Shown: positions 7,466 through 16,297, counted from the first letter of the stretch. The stretch: 64,000 bases of DNA from Caldifarciminota bacterium (GCA_026418295.1 JAOABP010000001.1:372001-436000), one strand, 5' to 3'. Numbers and translations: made by a program. The notes: generated by a model not told the origin, from the sequence alone.

Positions 7466-9264
7466 CTCAATAATCCGCCCCTCTGGTAGATTTCCAGTTG
7501 CACTTGGGAAAATGGTTTGCCCTGAAGGCGGATTTTTTTCTCCAGCAGAATAATTTCTCCGGTTTTCAGGTTTACCTGAATTTGATCTCCGTTCTGAACA
7601 TAATCAATCAAATCCGCCGTCATTACTGCCAGTCCGGCATTAACTGCGTTTCGAAAATAGATTGCACCGAATGATCGGGCAATGATGAGCGCAATCCCCA
7701 GGCTTTTAAAACAGTCCACTGCCTGCTGTCGGGAAGAACCGGCACCAAAGTTAGCGCCGGTAACGATAATATCACCCGGCTGTGCCTTTTGGGGAAAATC
7801 TTCCCAGCCGGGCAGGTTGCCAAAGGCGAACTGTCCCATCTCCCGGATGTCGGTTACGGTGAGATGCCGGTTATGGTAAATCTGATCCGTATCGACATTG
7901 TCCTTTCTGACTACCCAGACCCGCCCCGTGATCACAAGCGGCGGTACAGATACCCTTTGTGTCGGTACAGCAGTAATTATCTTCGCCGGTTCACTACTCT
8001 CAAATGTAACCGGCACTGGGGGGATACGGTCACTGGTGGTAATGATGCCGGCAACCGCTGAAGCCGCGGCCGTTGCCGGCGATGCCAGATAAACCTCGCC
8101 CTTGCCCTGCTTGCCGGTAAAATTACGGTTGCCAGTAGAAACCGTCACCTCCCCCGGACCGTTCTGACCAATCTGTCCGGCAGCACATCCGGCACAGCCG
8201 GCATTACCGACGAGCGCTCCTGCCTGTTTAAAAATCTCCATTAAACCGGTTCGAAGACACTGCTGCCAGATAGCATCAGTTGCCGGAACAATTTTGAGCA
8301 CAACTCCAGGTGCTACCTTTCTGCCTTTCAATACCTCTGCCGCCGCTCGGAGGTCCTCCATTCGGCCATTGGTACAGGAACCGATAAAAACCGAATCGAC
8401 CTTTCTCCCGGCGACACTGGTTACCGTTACTACATCCTCCGGATGTCCGGGCCGGGAAATGAGCGGTTCAACCCCGGCAAGATCAACACGCTCAACTCGC
8501 AGATAACTTGCATCCGGATCGGCATAAACCGGTTCCACCGGTCTACCACTCCGCTGCCGGCAGTATTCAAGCACCTCAGCACTGGGAGGAAATAGAATAA
8601 TGATCGCCCCCATTTCGGTTCCCAGGGAGGCAACTGTTATCCGGCCATCAAGGCTCAACTGGTGCGCATATTCACCATACACCTCCGCCGCACAACCTAA
8701 AAGTCCGTTTGCACCGAAGTAACGTAAAAGTGCCAGACCGACATCCTTTGGGGTTACTAATGGCGATGGCGTGCCGGTCAGCTCAATCCGCACAGTCGGG
8801 GGCACTTCAAACCAGACTTTTCCCTTAGCCCAGGCGTAGGCGATATCCTTGTCGCCCATCCCCTGTCCGAAGGCACCGATTGCGCCAAGTATGTTTGCAT
8901 GCGAATCAGTAGAAACCAAAGTATCGCCCGGACCTGCCAGACCTTCATCAATTGCAAGATGGGTGCCGATACCCGCATTGATGTCAAAGATTCTGATGCC
9001 CCATTTCCGGGCAAACTGCCGGCAGAGCTGCTGATTCGCTGCATACTTCTGATCGGAACCGGTAGGGTTGCAATCAAATGTAAAAAAAGTCCGTCTCGGG
9101 TCGTCAACGCCAAGACCGTGTTCCTCAATCTCCTTGATTACATTTGCACCGCCAAAATCGCGTGCCAAGCGGACATCGATCTCCATTTCCACAATATCGC
9201 CCGGCTGGACCTGTGTTCGCCCGGAGTGTCGGGCGATAATCTTCTCAATAATGGTCATACTCAT
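7462..9264 (-). CDS. Aconitate hydratase-like protein, large and small domains fused
   Basis: 600 residues: large domain about 1-430 with GSCTNGR and GCAGCAAGQIG cluster cysteines and STDSHANILGAIGAFGQG, then a small swivelling domain (DNVDTDQIY, TGANFGAGSSRQQAVD) at about 450-600. It is shorter than classical AcnA or AcnB (about 850-900) and resembles the compact aconitase/homoaconitase group. The likely reaction is citrate-isocitrate interconversion, since an isocitrate-type dehydrogenase is two genes upstream. It overlaps the HD gene by four bases. The GSSRQQ core differs from GSSREQ or GSSREH of many relatives, a point for substrate work. Confidence 0.87.
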   Translation of the reverse strand: MSMTIIEKIIARHSGRTQVQPGDIVEMEIDVRLARDFGGANVIKEIEEHGLGVDDPRRTFFTFDCNPTGSDQKYAANQQLCRQFARKWGIRIFDINAGIGTHLAIDEGLAGPGDTLVSTDSHANILGAIGAFGQGMGDKDIAYAWAKGKVWFEVPPTVRIELTGTPSPLVTPKDVGLALLRYFGANGLLGCAAEVYGEYAHQLSLDGRITVASLGTEMGAIIILFPPSAEVLEYCRQRSGRPVEPVYADPDASYLRVERVDLAGVEPLISRPGHPEDVVTVTSVAGRKVDSVFIGSCTNGRMEDLRAAAEVLKGRKVAPGVVLKIVPATDAIWQQCLRTGLMEIFKQAGALVGNAGCAGCAAGQIGQNGPGEVTVSTGNRNFTGKQGKGEVYLASPATAAASAVAGIITTSDRIPPVPVTFESSEPAKIITAVPTQRVSVPPLVITGRVWVVRKDNVDTDQIYHNRHLTVTDIREMGQFAFGNLPGWEDFPQKAQPGDIIVTGANFGAGSSRQQAVDCFKSLGIALIIARSFGAIYFRNAVNAGLAVMTADLIDYVQNGDQIQVNLKTGEIILLEKKIRLQGKPFSQVQLEIYQRGGLLS

Positions 9265-9848
9265 AAAATCAGCTGTCCTTTCTGCATCATGACGAGGGGG
9301 TCAAAAGTGGCAAAATCGGCCTGATGAATCAGCACCGTCTCCAGCACTTTGGGTGCACCCTCTCCCTCCTTTGCATGACAGGCAATTGTATTGATTACAT
9401 CATCGGACAACCCGACCTTGGCAGCGATGATCGCTCCGGAAATCGGATGACGGGCTAATTCACCTGCCCGACTTTTCTTGTAACCACCTTTGCCATCAGG
9501 CTGCACCTCCACAAGCTTTCCCACATCATGTAACAGCCCACCTGCAATCAACCGGTCAAAATTCACCGGATAAGGCATCTGAGGGTAGGCGCGCAGCTGT
9601 GCCTCTGCTAAGCCCAGCGCCCCTTCGGTTACCGCGATCGTATGCTCAATAATACTGATCCCCTTTGTATCAGTCAGAATTGTAAATGGCAGGCGCTGCA
9701 GATCCTCAATCGATCTCCAGCCTCCGAGCGCTGCTGCCGTCACCCACACCTGCACTACCTGCTCCCGCAGTTTTTCATCCTTTATTTTCTCCAGCTGATG
9801 CTGAAACAGCCTTCTGATTTCATCTGCAGTAATCATCAGCCACCTCAC
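9261..9848 (-). CDS. HD-domain metal-dependent phosphohydrolase-like protein
   Basis: 195 residues. HD motifs are HTIAVTEGAL, AGGLLHDVGKLVE (metal-binding HD pair), RHPISGAIIA and a late IHQADFATFD. HD proteins hydrolyse phosphate esters, often nucleotides, in the cytoplasm; the substrate here is unknown. It overlaps the genes on both sides by four bases, so it is firmly in the isocitrate dehydrogenase-aconitase operon, an unusual companion. The start is the GTG at 9848 (GTGA overlap) or the ATG at 9836, which has AGGTGG only three bases away. Confidence 0.82.
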   Translation of the reverse strand: MRWLMITADEIRRLFQHQLEKIKDEKLREQVVQVWVTAAALGGWRSIEDLQRLPFTILTDTKGISIIEHTIAVTEGALGLAEAQLRAYPQMPYPVNFDRLIAGGLLHDVGKLVEVQPDGKGGYKKSRAGELARHPISGAIIAAKVGLSDDVINTIACHAKEGEGAPKVLETVLIHQADFATFDPLVMMQKGQLIL

Positions 9849-11026
9849 AGTGCTGCAATAATTGCATCGGTCATTTCCTGGGTCGATACCGCACCATGCC
9901 GGAATACATCCGGACCGCCGGGCAGGCGGAGCATGTCATAAGTCCGAACTTTCCCCTCAGCAACCACCTTTGCCACTGCCCTTTCGATCCGATCCGCCTT
10001 TTCCTTCTCTCCGATGTAATCGAGCATCATCGCTGCTGCCATGATCATTGCAATTGGATTGACAATTGACGGCGAAAGCCGCTCATACTTAGGCGCTGAA
10101 CCGTGAGTCGGCTCAAAAACTGCCACTTCCGGTCCGATGTTTGCTGAATAGGCGAACCCCAGCCCGCCCACCAGTCCGGCAAAGCCGTCAGATACGATAT
10201 CGCCAAACATATTTCCGGAAACAATCACCCCGTAATCCTCGGGATTCTTGGTCATCCACATCATCATCGCATCAATATTGACCGACCAGAGTTGAATATC
10301 AGGATACTCGGCGGCGATCTTCTTAGCCTCCAGTTCCATCATCCCGCTGGTCTCACGCACAACATTCGGTTTCTCACAGATAGTAACCGACTTGTAGCCA
10401 TGCTGTCGGGCGTAATCAAATGCGGCGCGGATGATCCGCTGACATGCCGGACGGGTAAAAATCCTCAGGGAAATTGCCATATCCTCAGAAGGCACATGGG
10501 CGAATGCCTTCATCTTCTTGTGCGTCTCCAGTGCCCTGCGGACTTCAGCCGGTGGATTGGTCCACTCCACGCCGGCATAAAGACACTCAGTATTTTGACG
10601 GAAAATTACCACATCCACTTTGGGCTCCTCAAATCCATCGCCCTTGCGCCGGATAAAGTTCAGCGGATTACCTGGAAACGACCGGCAGGGTCGGATACAG
10701 ATATCAAGATTGAAATGCTGGCGCATAGTCACAATCGGCGAATAATACACATACCCCTTCCCTTTAAGCGCCGGGTCCAGTTCTGCCTCCGCCTTGTCCT
10801 TGGGCTTTGAGGTAATGGCACCAAACAGACCGATCTTGTGTTCCTCAAGCAATTTTATCGTCCGTTCCGGCAGAGCATTCCCCTCATTACACCAGAACTC
10901 CCAGCCAACATCACCATGCACGAACTCCGCATCAAACCCGACCGCCCGCAGCACGCGTAGCGCCTCGGGCAGGACAATCCTGCCAATTCCGTCCCCGGGC
11001 ATGGTTACAATTGTTCTCTTCGCCAC
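9845..11026 (-). CDS. icd: Isocitrate/isopropylmalate dehydrogenase family, probably NADP isocitrate dehydrogenase
   Basis: 393 residues with the beta-decarboxylating dehydrogenase fold: MPGDGIGRIVLPE, MRQHFNLDICIRPCRSFPG, VVIFRQNTECLYAGVEW, GNMFGDIVSDGFAGLVGGLG and EPTHGSAPKYE. The Lys-Tyr after SAP is where NADP-dependent isocitrate dehydrogenases have Lys-Tyr and NAD enzymes or LeuB have Asp-Ile, so NADP and isocitrate are favoured. The substrate loop (SPIVTMRQ) keeps the serine but has Ile where enterobacterial enzymes have Asn, so other 2-hydroxyacids stay possible. GTG start with AAGGAGG six bases upstream. Confidence 0.85.
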   Translation of the reverse strand: MAKRTIVTMPGDGIGRIVLPEALRVLRAVGFDAEFVHGDVGWEFWCNEGNALPERTIKLLEEHKIGLFGAITSKPKDKAEAELDPALKGKGYVYYSPIVTMRQHFNLDICIRPCRSFPGNPLNFIRRKGDGFEEPKVDVVIFRQNTECLYAGVEWTNPPAEVRRALETHKKMKAFAHVPSEDMAISLRIFTRPACQRIIRAAFDYARQHGYKSVTICEKPNVVRETSGMMELEAKKIAAEYPDIQLWSVNIDAMMMWMTKNPEDYGVIVSGNMFGDIVSDGFAGLVGGLGFAYSANIGPEVAVFEPTHGSAPKYERLSPSIVNPIAMIMAAAMMLDYIGEKEKADRIERAVAKVVAEGKVRTYDMLRLPGGPDVFRHGAVSTQEMTDAIIAAL

Positions 11027-11075
11027 GATATCCTCCTTTTATCTATTTTTTCAACGGATTGACGATAATAACATT

Positions 11076-11103
11076 ATTATAAAAATGCTTGAATTTAGGT
11101 CAA
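11076..11103 (-). promoter_or_regulatory. Promoter of the icd-HD-aconitase operon
   Basis: Minus strand TTGACC (11098-11103), 16 bases, TATAAT (11076-11081). The leader of about 43 bases ends in AAGGAGG before the GTG. Confidence 0.75.
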
Positions 11104-11119
11104 GCCGGAAATCTTATCC

Positions 11120-11147
11120 TTGACATCATCCTTCTATAGTTTAGTTT
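11120..11147 (+). promoter_or_regulatory. Possible promoter for the 11168 gene
   Basis: TTGACA (11120-11125), 16 bases, TAGTTT (11142-11147). The -10 is weak; the surrounding stretch is very AT-rich and other -10 choices exist. Confidence 0.4.
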
Positions 11148-11167
11148 TAATATAAATAGGAGGTATC

Positions 11168-11926
11168 ATGAAAAAAACACTCGGACTTTTGCTGTTTCTT
11201 TTAACCCTTGCCTGGGCCCGGACCACAGCTGGCGGCTACGGCGCTTTTGGTCCCACCTTGGCACTGCTGAATTACGATGACATCAACACTACATTTCAGC
11301 GCTATGGTTTTACAAAACTAAATTCACGACACTGGCTGTTTGGGGGCGGCGGTTATGCACTGGCAAACCGGGTACTTATTGGTGGAGCCGGCTGGGGAGG
11401 AACGCAATCTGTTACATCAGAATCCCTGAATCTCTTCTGCCGGGTAAATTACGGTGGCGGAGAGTTCCGTGCCGGTTATACCATCTTAGATTTCAAACAT
11501 CTGCTGGTGATTGCCGGTCTGGGTATCGGTGGTGGCGGTTATTCCATCAGTCTAAGTCCGGAAAACCGCACTGTCCCCAGTTTTGACTCCTTGCTGGTAC
11601 ATCCGGGCAGAACGTCAACTCTGAACTTCTCGGGCTTCAACCTCAACCCGCAGATCGCACTGATTCTACCAGTATCCTTTGTCGGTCTGGAACTGCGCGG
11701 AGGATATAATTTTGGCCCCTTGGGTGCAAACTGGGGACTGACGGACGGAGGCACACTCCTGCGGGGCCCGCAGATGCCGGGCAGCAATCTCTGGTTCAGT
11801 CTAAATGTGATCTTCGGTGGATTCAGCCACGAAAAAACAAAACTGAAAAGCAGAATAGAGATTGAAGGCGGCAATACTCCTGAAGAACCGCCCCAAAGGG
11901 ATGAAACACCAGCGGAACAGAAGTAA
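11168..11926 (+). CDS. Secreted, glycine-rich outer-membrane-like protein
   Basis: 252 residues with a clear signal peptide (MKKTLGLLLFLLTLAWA, then polar residues). The rest alternates short amphipathic strands with many Gly pairs (GGGGYALANRVLIGGAGWGG, GLGIGGGGYS), as in small beta-barrel or beta-rich envelope proteins. A charged tail (TPEEPPQRDETPAEQK) ends the protein. AGGAGG lies four bases before the ATG. I recognise no named family. It lies 68 bases before the C25 protease gene and may be cotranscribed. Confidence 0.75.
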   Translation: MKKTLGLLLFLLTLAWARTTAGGYGAFGPTLALLNYDDINTTFQRYGFTKLNSRHWLFGGGGYALANRVLIGGAGWGGTQSVTSESLNLFCRVNYGGGEFRAGYTILDFKHLLVIAGLGIGGGGYSISLSPENRTVPSFDSLLVHPGRTSTLNFSGFNLNPQIALILPVSFVGLELRGGYNFGPLGANWGLTDGGTLLRGPQMPGSNLWFSLNVIFGGFSHEKTKLKSRIEIEGGNTPEEPPQRDETPAEQK

Positions 11927-11994
11927 AAACCGGTTTTTATTGCCTGACAGAAATTAGCAGTTAGAATAATCTGAATTAAAAAACAGGAGGAAAA

Positions 11995-14900
11995 TTGCAC
12001 CTAGCATTGCTGTTTTTTTGCATTATTGCCGGTGCCCGATTGGGCGATACCGTCAATCATACACTAAGAATTGCATCGGAAAAACTTAAGATCAACAGTT
12101 ATCAGGGCTTTGACCGGGTTACCCTGGATGGTGGCTTTTTTATCCCCGAACCGGGCAGACCGCTGCTGCCCGTAATCAGCGCCACTCTGGCAATACCGGC
12201 CGATGCCCGGCTCCATCGGGTCGAGGCAACTCCGCAGGCTACTGAGCAGATTGAAGGCAAATTCATTGTCCTGCCCGGTCAGTTTCCGGTACCGGTCTCC
12301 AAATCTCAACTTCCTGAATTGTGCCCACCCGACACTGCGATTTACCTCTCGGATCAACCATGGCCAGCTCAGTCTCTAATCAATTATTCAGTTCATCATA
12401 CCGGTGGATTTCAACTGGTTAATCTTCTCCTCTGTCCGTTCACTTATTTTCCCCTTTCTGGCTGTTTACTGCTTCACACTGAAATCAGCATTACTGTTAC
12501 CTTTGAGTCCGGGGCAAATCCCGTCACTCCCATCACTGTATCGCAGCGGAACCAGCACCTTCAGAGCCTGAAACCACTGGTCGTTAATCCAGATGACCTA
12601 ACCACATTCGCCCCTCCAGTATCCGGGAATGACCAGCTGTCAATTGACTATCTCATTATCACGAGCAGCGAACTGAAAGAAAGTTTCCAACCCTATCTTG
12701 AATACCGGTGCCAGCGCGGCATGCGCACCGAAATCCGAACTACCGGCTGGATTGAAGCCAACTATCCGGGGCGGGACCTTCAGGAAAAAATAAGAAATCA
12801 CATCATTGACTATTATCATAACCGGGGTGTAGTCTATGTTTTACTTGCCGGTGATAACCGGCAAATACCGTCCCGTCAGATCAGTGTTACTGTTGGCAAT
12901 GAACAGGGATTGATTCCCACTGATCTGTATTATGGAGACCTGGACTTCTCCTGGGACTCAAACCATAACAACCTGTTTGGCGAAATGGACGACTCGGTGG
13001 ATCTGTATGCTGATGTTTTTGTCGGACGGGTATCTGTAGAGACACCGGAACAGGTACGGAACTTCATCAGCAAAGTCCTCGCCTTTGAAAACACACCCGC
13101 TGCTGATTATATTCAGCGTTCCCTTTTGCCCTCAGGCTGGCTCTGGCGCTCGCTTAATTATCATGGCAAATTTGTGAATGACTCAATCGCCGAACTGACA
13201 CCAGCCGGCTGGACCGACCGCGAATTGGAGAATCCACCCGGCGCCGGTGTTGTTGCTGATTCCTTTAACAACGGCTTTTTGATCTTTGATCCGGCTGGTC
13301 ATGGCAACGAGACCGGTGTTTACGACGAAAATGGAACCCCAATTTATACCACCACCTATGCCGGCTACCAGACTAACCACAACCGGTATTCAATCATTAC
13401 CTCCCTTGCCTGCAATCCGGGAAATTTTGAAGCCGAGGACTGCCTGGCAGAAGTGGCACTCAACTGTCGTGATGGCGGCGCAATCGGGGTGATGATGAAC
13501 TCCCGCTACGGCTGGGGCACACCGCCGGTAATGGGACCTTCGGAAAAACTATGCGTCCGGTTCTATGACTACCTGCTCTCCCGTTCCGAATACCTGCTGG
13601 GTCCAGCTCATAACCGCTCCCGCGAAGAGTACGCAGGCTCTGCCATTTATTCATCACTCTGGCGCTGGTGTCTGACTGAATTTAATCTATTGGGTGACCC
13701 GACATTGGACATCTGGACTGCTCCGCCCCGTAATATGACCATTACCGCACCGGATACGATCACAACTGGCAGCCAGACCCTGTCGGTGAACGTTTACGAG
13801 AACACAAACCCTGCATCTGGTGTTAAGGTTACTGCCTGGAAAGATAATGAAGTGTTGGCTACCGGAATTACAGGCGGCAATGGTCAAGTCAGCATCAACA
13901 TCCATCCGTTCACTCCGGGTGAACTCCAGCTCACTGCGACCCGGCACAACAACCTTCCTGCCACCAAGGTGGTAACTGTGCTTCAGGGAGCAGCCGAACC
14001 GTATCTTGTTTATCGCAGTTGTGAAATTGATGATACTCTGCAGTCCAATCCTAACCGTATCCTGGAACCGGGAGAAACTGCACGATTAAAAATCACGATT
14101 AAAAACACCGGCACTGCACCAGCAACTTCGGTGCGCATGAAGATAACAGAAACCAGCCCTTATATTGACATCATTGATACAACTGCAATCCTGGGCACTA
14201 TCCTGCCCGCCGAATCCGCAACTGCAGAGAACATCACGATCACCGCAGTGTGTTCAGCTCCTCCAGGGTCCGAACCGGAATTCACCCTTTACATCCACTC
14301 GGACCAGAACAGCTGGCAGACCATGTTCTCGATTACTTTGGGGTATTCGGGCAGAACTTGGGCAGATATCTCCGCTGGCAACTGTGCTCTGACTGTAACC
14401 GCCCGGGGCAGTATTGGCTATGACACTGACGAGAGTCGGCGGGGCAGAGGATTCCGCTATCCCCTCAACGATACATCAAGCCTTTATCTTGCCAGCTTTG
14501 CCGTGGGCAATAGCCCGGATTACTTAGTTGATCGATTTTACCGTCAGCATGAAATTGATCAAGACTGGCAGCTGAATGACAGCATCCGTACCCGCCTGCC
14601 TGTCTGGAACGCCGCACAGCTTCTGCAGGCAAGCTTTACTGACCTGAATCACCCTCGGGTTAAATCAGTGATCGTTGACCAGCGGGCGCTTGTGCCGGCG
14701 CCACCCGGACCGCAGAATACAGTAATACTCGTTTATGACCTGTGGAATGCGGGAACTGTAGAACTCAACGACCTCTATGCTGGCATCCTCGCCGATTTTG
14801 ATGTAATTGCTACTGACCGGCTGCACGACCTTGCTTGGACCTTCCCTGAACAACGGACAGCAGTGATGCGGAATGTACACAACCCTAACCGATTCCTCGG

Positions 14901-15492
14901 TATCAAACAGCTCTATCCCACCACACCGGCTCATCTCACCTGTATTGACCATGCAATTTATGTTTATCCGGATTCAGCAATGACCGAAGATATGAAATAT
15001 CGCGCCATTACCGGCAACTTGGGGGTAAGACAAAGTGACCGCCCATTTAACTGGTCAGTTTCAGTCAGCACCGGACCATTTGAACTGATGCCAGGTGCAG
15101 GGAAAAGACGCATGGCATTCGCCTTTATTGGCGCACCGGACTCAATCTCATTCCTCAATACCTGCCAGATGGTTCAGGAGTGGTATGATCAGAATGTCGG
15201 TGTGCAGGAATCTCAAACCCTGATTAAACCGGACTTGATCAATTTTAGTATTGAACCCAGCATTTTTAACCGGACAACAACCGTCCACCTGCACCTTCCC
15301 ATACATTCCCGGGTGCGCCTCACCATACATGACATTGCGGGGAGAACCGTTACCCAGCTGTTCAATGGCAGCCTTGATGCTGGCAATCATCAGTTCGCTG
15401 TTAACAGTGAAAAACTGGCGCCTGGAGTTTACTTTGTCCGACTGGAATCTCAAGCAGGTCGACAGACGCTACGCATTCTCCGATTAAAATAA
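11995..15492 (+). CDS. Gingipain-like C25 family cysteine protease with type IX-style C-terminal tail
   Basis: 1165 residues from a TTG start with AGGAGG four bases upstream; residues 1-17 form a signal peptide. Order: C25 propeptide-like domain (about 25-190), catalytic C25 domain (about 215-580), Ig-like and CARDB-like beta domains (about 580-800), an uncharacterised stretch, and a C-terminal sorting tail (RVRLTIHDIAGRTV, then LAPGVYFVRL). His436 in PAGHGNE and Cys473 in TSLACNPGNFE match the gingipain His-Cys pair. It should be exported by a type IX system and act outside the cell, probably on protein substrates. No PorX/Spor genes are in the window. Confidence 0.9.
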   Translation: MHLALLFFCIIAGARLGDTVNHTLRIASEKLKINSYQGFDRVTLDGGFFIPEPGRPLLPVISATLAIPADARLHRVEATPQATEQIEGKFIVLPGQFPVPVSKSQLPELCPPDTAIYLSDQPWPAQSLINYSVHHTGGFQLVNLLLCPFTYFPLSGCLLLHTEISITVTFESGANPVTPITVSQRNQHLQSLKPLVVNPDDLTTFAPPVSGNDQLSIDYLIITSSELKESFQPYLEYRCQRGMRTEIRTTGWIEANYPGRDLQEKIRNHIIDYYHNRGVVYVLLAGDNRQIPSRQISVTVGNEQGLIPTDLYYGDLDFSWDSNHNNLFGEMDDSVDLYADVFVGRVSVETPEQVRNFISKVLAFENTPAADYIQRSLLPSGWLWRSLNYHGKFVNDSIAELTPAGWTDRELENPPGAGVVADSFNNGFLIFDPAGHGNETGVYDENGTPIYTTTYAGYQTNHNRYSIITSLACNPGNFEAEDCLAEVALNCRDGGAIGVMMNSRYGWGTPPVMGPSEKLCVRFYDYLLSRSEYLLGPAHNRSREEYAGSAIYSSLWRWCLTEFNLLGDPTLDIWTAPPRNMTITAPDTITTGSQTLSVNVYENTNPASGVKVTAWKDNEVLATGITGGNGQVSINIHPFTPGELQLTATRHNNLPATKVVTVLQGAAEPYLVYRSCEIDDTLQSNPNRILEPGETARLKITIKNTGTAPATSVRMKITETSPYIDIIDTTAILGTILPAESATAENITITAVCSAPPGSEPEFTLYIHSDQNSWQTMFSITLGYSGRTWADISAGNCALTVTARGSIGYDTDESRRGRGFRYPLNDTSSLYLASFAVGNSPDYLVDRFYRQHEIDQDWQLNDSIRTRLPVWNAAQLLQASFTDLNHPRVKSVIVDQRALVPAPPGPQNTVILVYDLWNAGTVELNDLYAGILADFDVIATDRLHDLAWTFPEQRTAVMRNVHNPNRFLGIKQLYPTTPAHLTCIDHAIYVYPDSAMTEDMKYRAITGNLGVRQSDRPFNWSVSVSTGPFELMPGAGKRRMAFAFIGAPDSISFLNTCQMVQEWYDQNVGVQESQTLIKPDLINFSIEPSIFNRTTTVHLHLPIHSRVRLTIHDIAGRTVTQLFNGSLDAGNHQFAVNSEKLAPGVYFVRLESQAGRQTLRILRLK

Positions 15493-15514
15493 CAGCCCTT
15501 AAACTGAAACTGTT

Positions 15515-15548
15515 CGGGGCTGACCGGTATTAATACCGGTCAGCCCCG
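15515..15548. terminator. Perfect 34-base palindrome between convergent genes
   Basis: Every base of 15515-15531 pairs with 15532-15548; the left arm starts CGGGGCTGACCGG and the centre is TATTAATA. It lies just after the C25 gene and before the end of the oppositely oriented 15618 gene, so a bidirectional terminator is the simplest reading. No T-run follows on either strand, which is unusual for an intrinsic terminator; a protein-binding site is the alternative. Confidence 0.65.
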
Positions 15549-15617
15549 GTGGAGGCGCGGTCTGGCTCGGTTTACATAACCCCGCTGATCATCTCCCTCA
15601 CCTTTCAACTCCGAAAT

Positions 15618-15833
15618 TCAATTTTCGCCAAACAGGCGAACGCCAGCAATTCCCGATTTGTAGTAACACCAACCCTTACCTCTTACTGGATCAACCGCGA
15701 CCACAGAATTGGAAATCGGAGCGAATTGCGGCTCCGATTCGCTGATGCGCATCCTGGCGATAAAAACTCCAGTCAACAGTAACCCAATTCCTACTCCTGC
15801 CTCCACCCATTTTCTCATTGCTACTCCCATCAT
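15618..15833 (-). CDS. Small single-pass membrane protein B (sigma-54 module)
   Basis: 71 residues; GGGAGGC lies four bases before the ATG. One N-terminal membrane segment (about 11-26, GVGIGLLLTGVFIA) is followed by ARMRISES and a short polar tail with one cysteine. The N-terminal half resembles the neighbouring gene: VEAG...GVFIARMRISE against VERV...GLMVARLRSVE, so they are paralogues. No known family recognised; a pilin-like or small regulatory membrane peptide are guesses. It is the second gene after a sigma-54 promoter and 20 bases from the first. Confidence 0.75.
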   Translation of the reverse strand: MMGVAMRKWVEAGVGIGLLLTGVFIARMRISESEPQFAPISNSVVAVDPVRGKGWCYYKSGIAGVRLFGEN

Positions 15834-15853
15834 TTCTGCCTCCCTAGAGGTTT

Positions 15854-16054
15854 TTATCGATATATATTATCAACCAGCATCCGCTCAGTGGCGATCTTCT
15901 TGATCTGATAATCCCGCATCGATTCATGGAGATTAACCTTCGATTCAAGAGCCCCTCGCTCTACAGACCTCAGCCTTGCAACCATCAACCCAGCTACCCC
16001 AACCACACCAACCAGAAGTATCTGCATTACTCTTTCTACACCTCTATTAAACAT
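15854..16054 (-). CDS. Small single-pass membrane protein A (sigma-54 module)
   Basis: 66 residues with AAGGAG at good distance before the ATG. A membrane segment at about 10-26 (MQILLVGVVGVAGLMVA) follows a short basic start, then ARLRSVERG and a charged, probably helical tail (ESMRDYQIKKIATERM). It is the first gene behind the sigma-54 promoter at 16114-16129, with a leader of about 50 bases. Function unknown. Being driven by the adjacent enhancer-binding protein is inferred from the operator and promoter layout. Confidence 0.78.
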   Translation of the reverse strand: MFNRGVERVMQILLVGVVGVAGLMVARLRSVERGALESKVNLHESMRDYQIKKIATERMLVDNIYR

Positions 16055-16113
16055 TTTTACTCCTTTCTTTTAATCTCCTCTGCTGTCTTCTGTTTGCCAT
16101 CGCATTAAAGAAA

Positions 16114-16129
16114 TGCAAAAATAGTGCCA
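16114..16129 (-). promoter_or_regulatory. Sigma-54 (-24/-12) promoter
   Basis: The minus strand reads TGGCACTATTTTTGCA, which matches the RpoN consensus TGGCAC-N5-TTGCW. The -24 GG is at 16127-16128 and the -12 GC at 16115-16116. Transcription should start near 16102, toward the two small membrane genes. Confidence 0.85.
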
Positions 16130-16215
16130 GATTAAATTTTATTATTATAACTATGCTAATTACAATATATTAGGACGAAAAAGAGCCGGCTGATTTTACA
16201 AAATGTCGCATCTAC

Positions 16216-16267
16216 GGAGACAGTGAGTTTAAATGTCTCAAATTATGAGACAACCTGTCTCAAATTT
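16216..16267. promoter_or_regulatory. Probable enhancer (upstream activator) site: TGTCTCA half-site cluster
   Basis: Half-sites GGAGACA (16216-16222), TGTCTCA (16234-16240), TGAGACA (16246-16252) and TGTCTCA (16256-16262). They form TGTCTCA-N5-TGAGACA and TGAGACA-N3-TGTCTCA inverted repeats. TGTCTCAAATT also repeats directly 22 bases apart, about two helical turns. The cluster is about 115-165 bases upstream of the predicted sigma-54 start, the normal place for an enhancer-binding protein, and lies just past the activator gene. Confidence 0.72.
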
Positions 16268-16297
16268 ATTTTCTGGTTCAGTTTATTAAAAAAGGGG

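Noticed and set aside
11924-11939. 16-base palindrome TAAAAACCGGTTTTTA as terminator of the 11168 gene
   Set aside because: It includes the stop codon, has only a short AT-rich stem, and the C25 gene follows closely.
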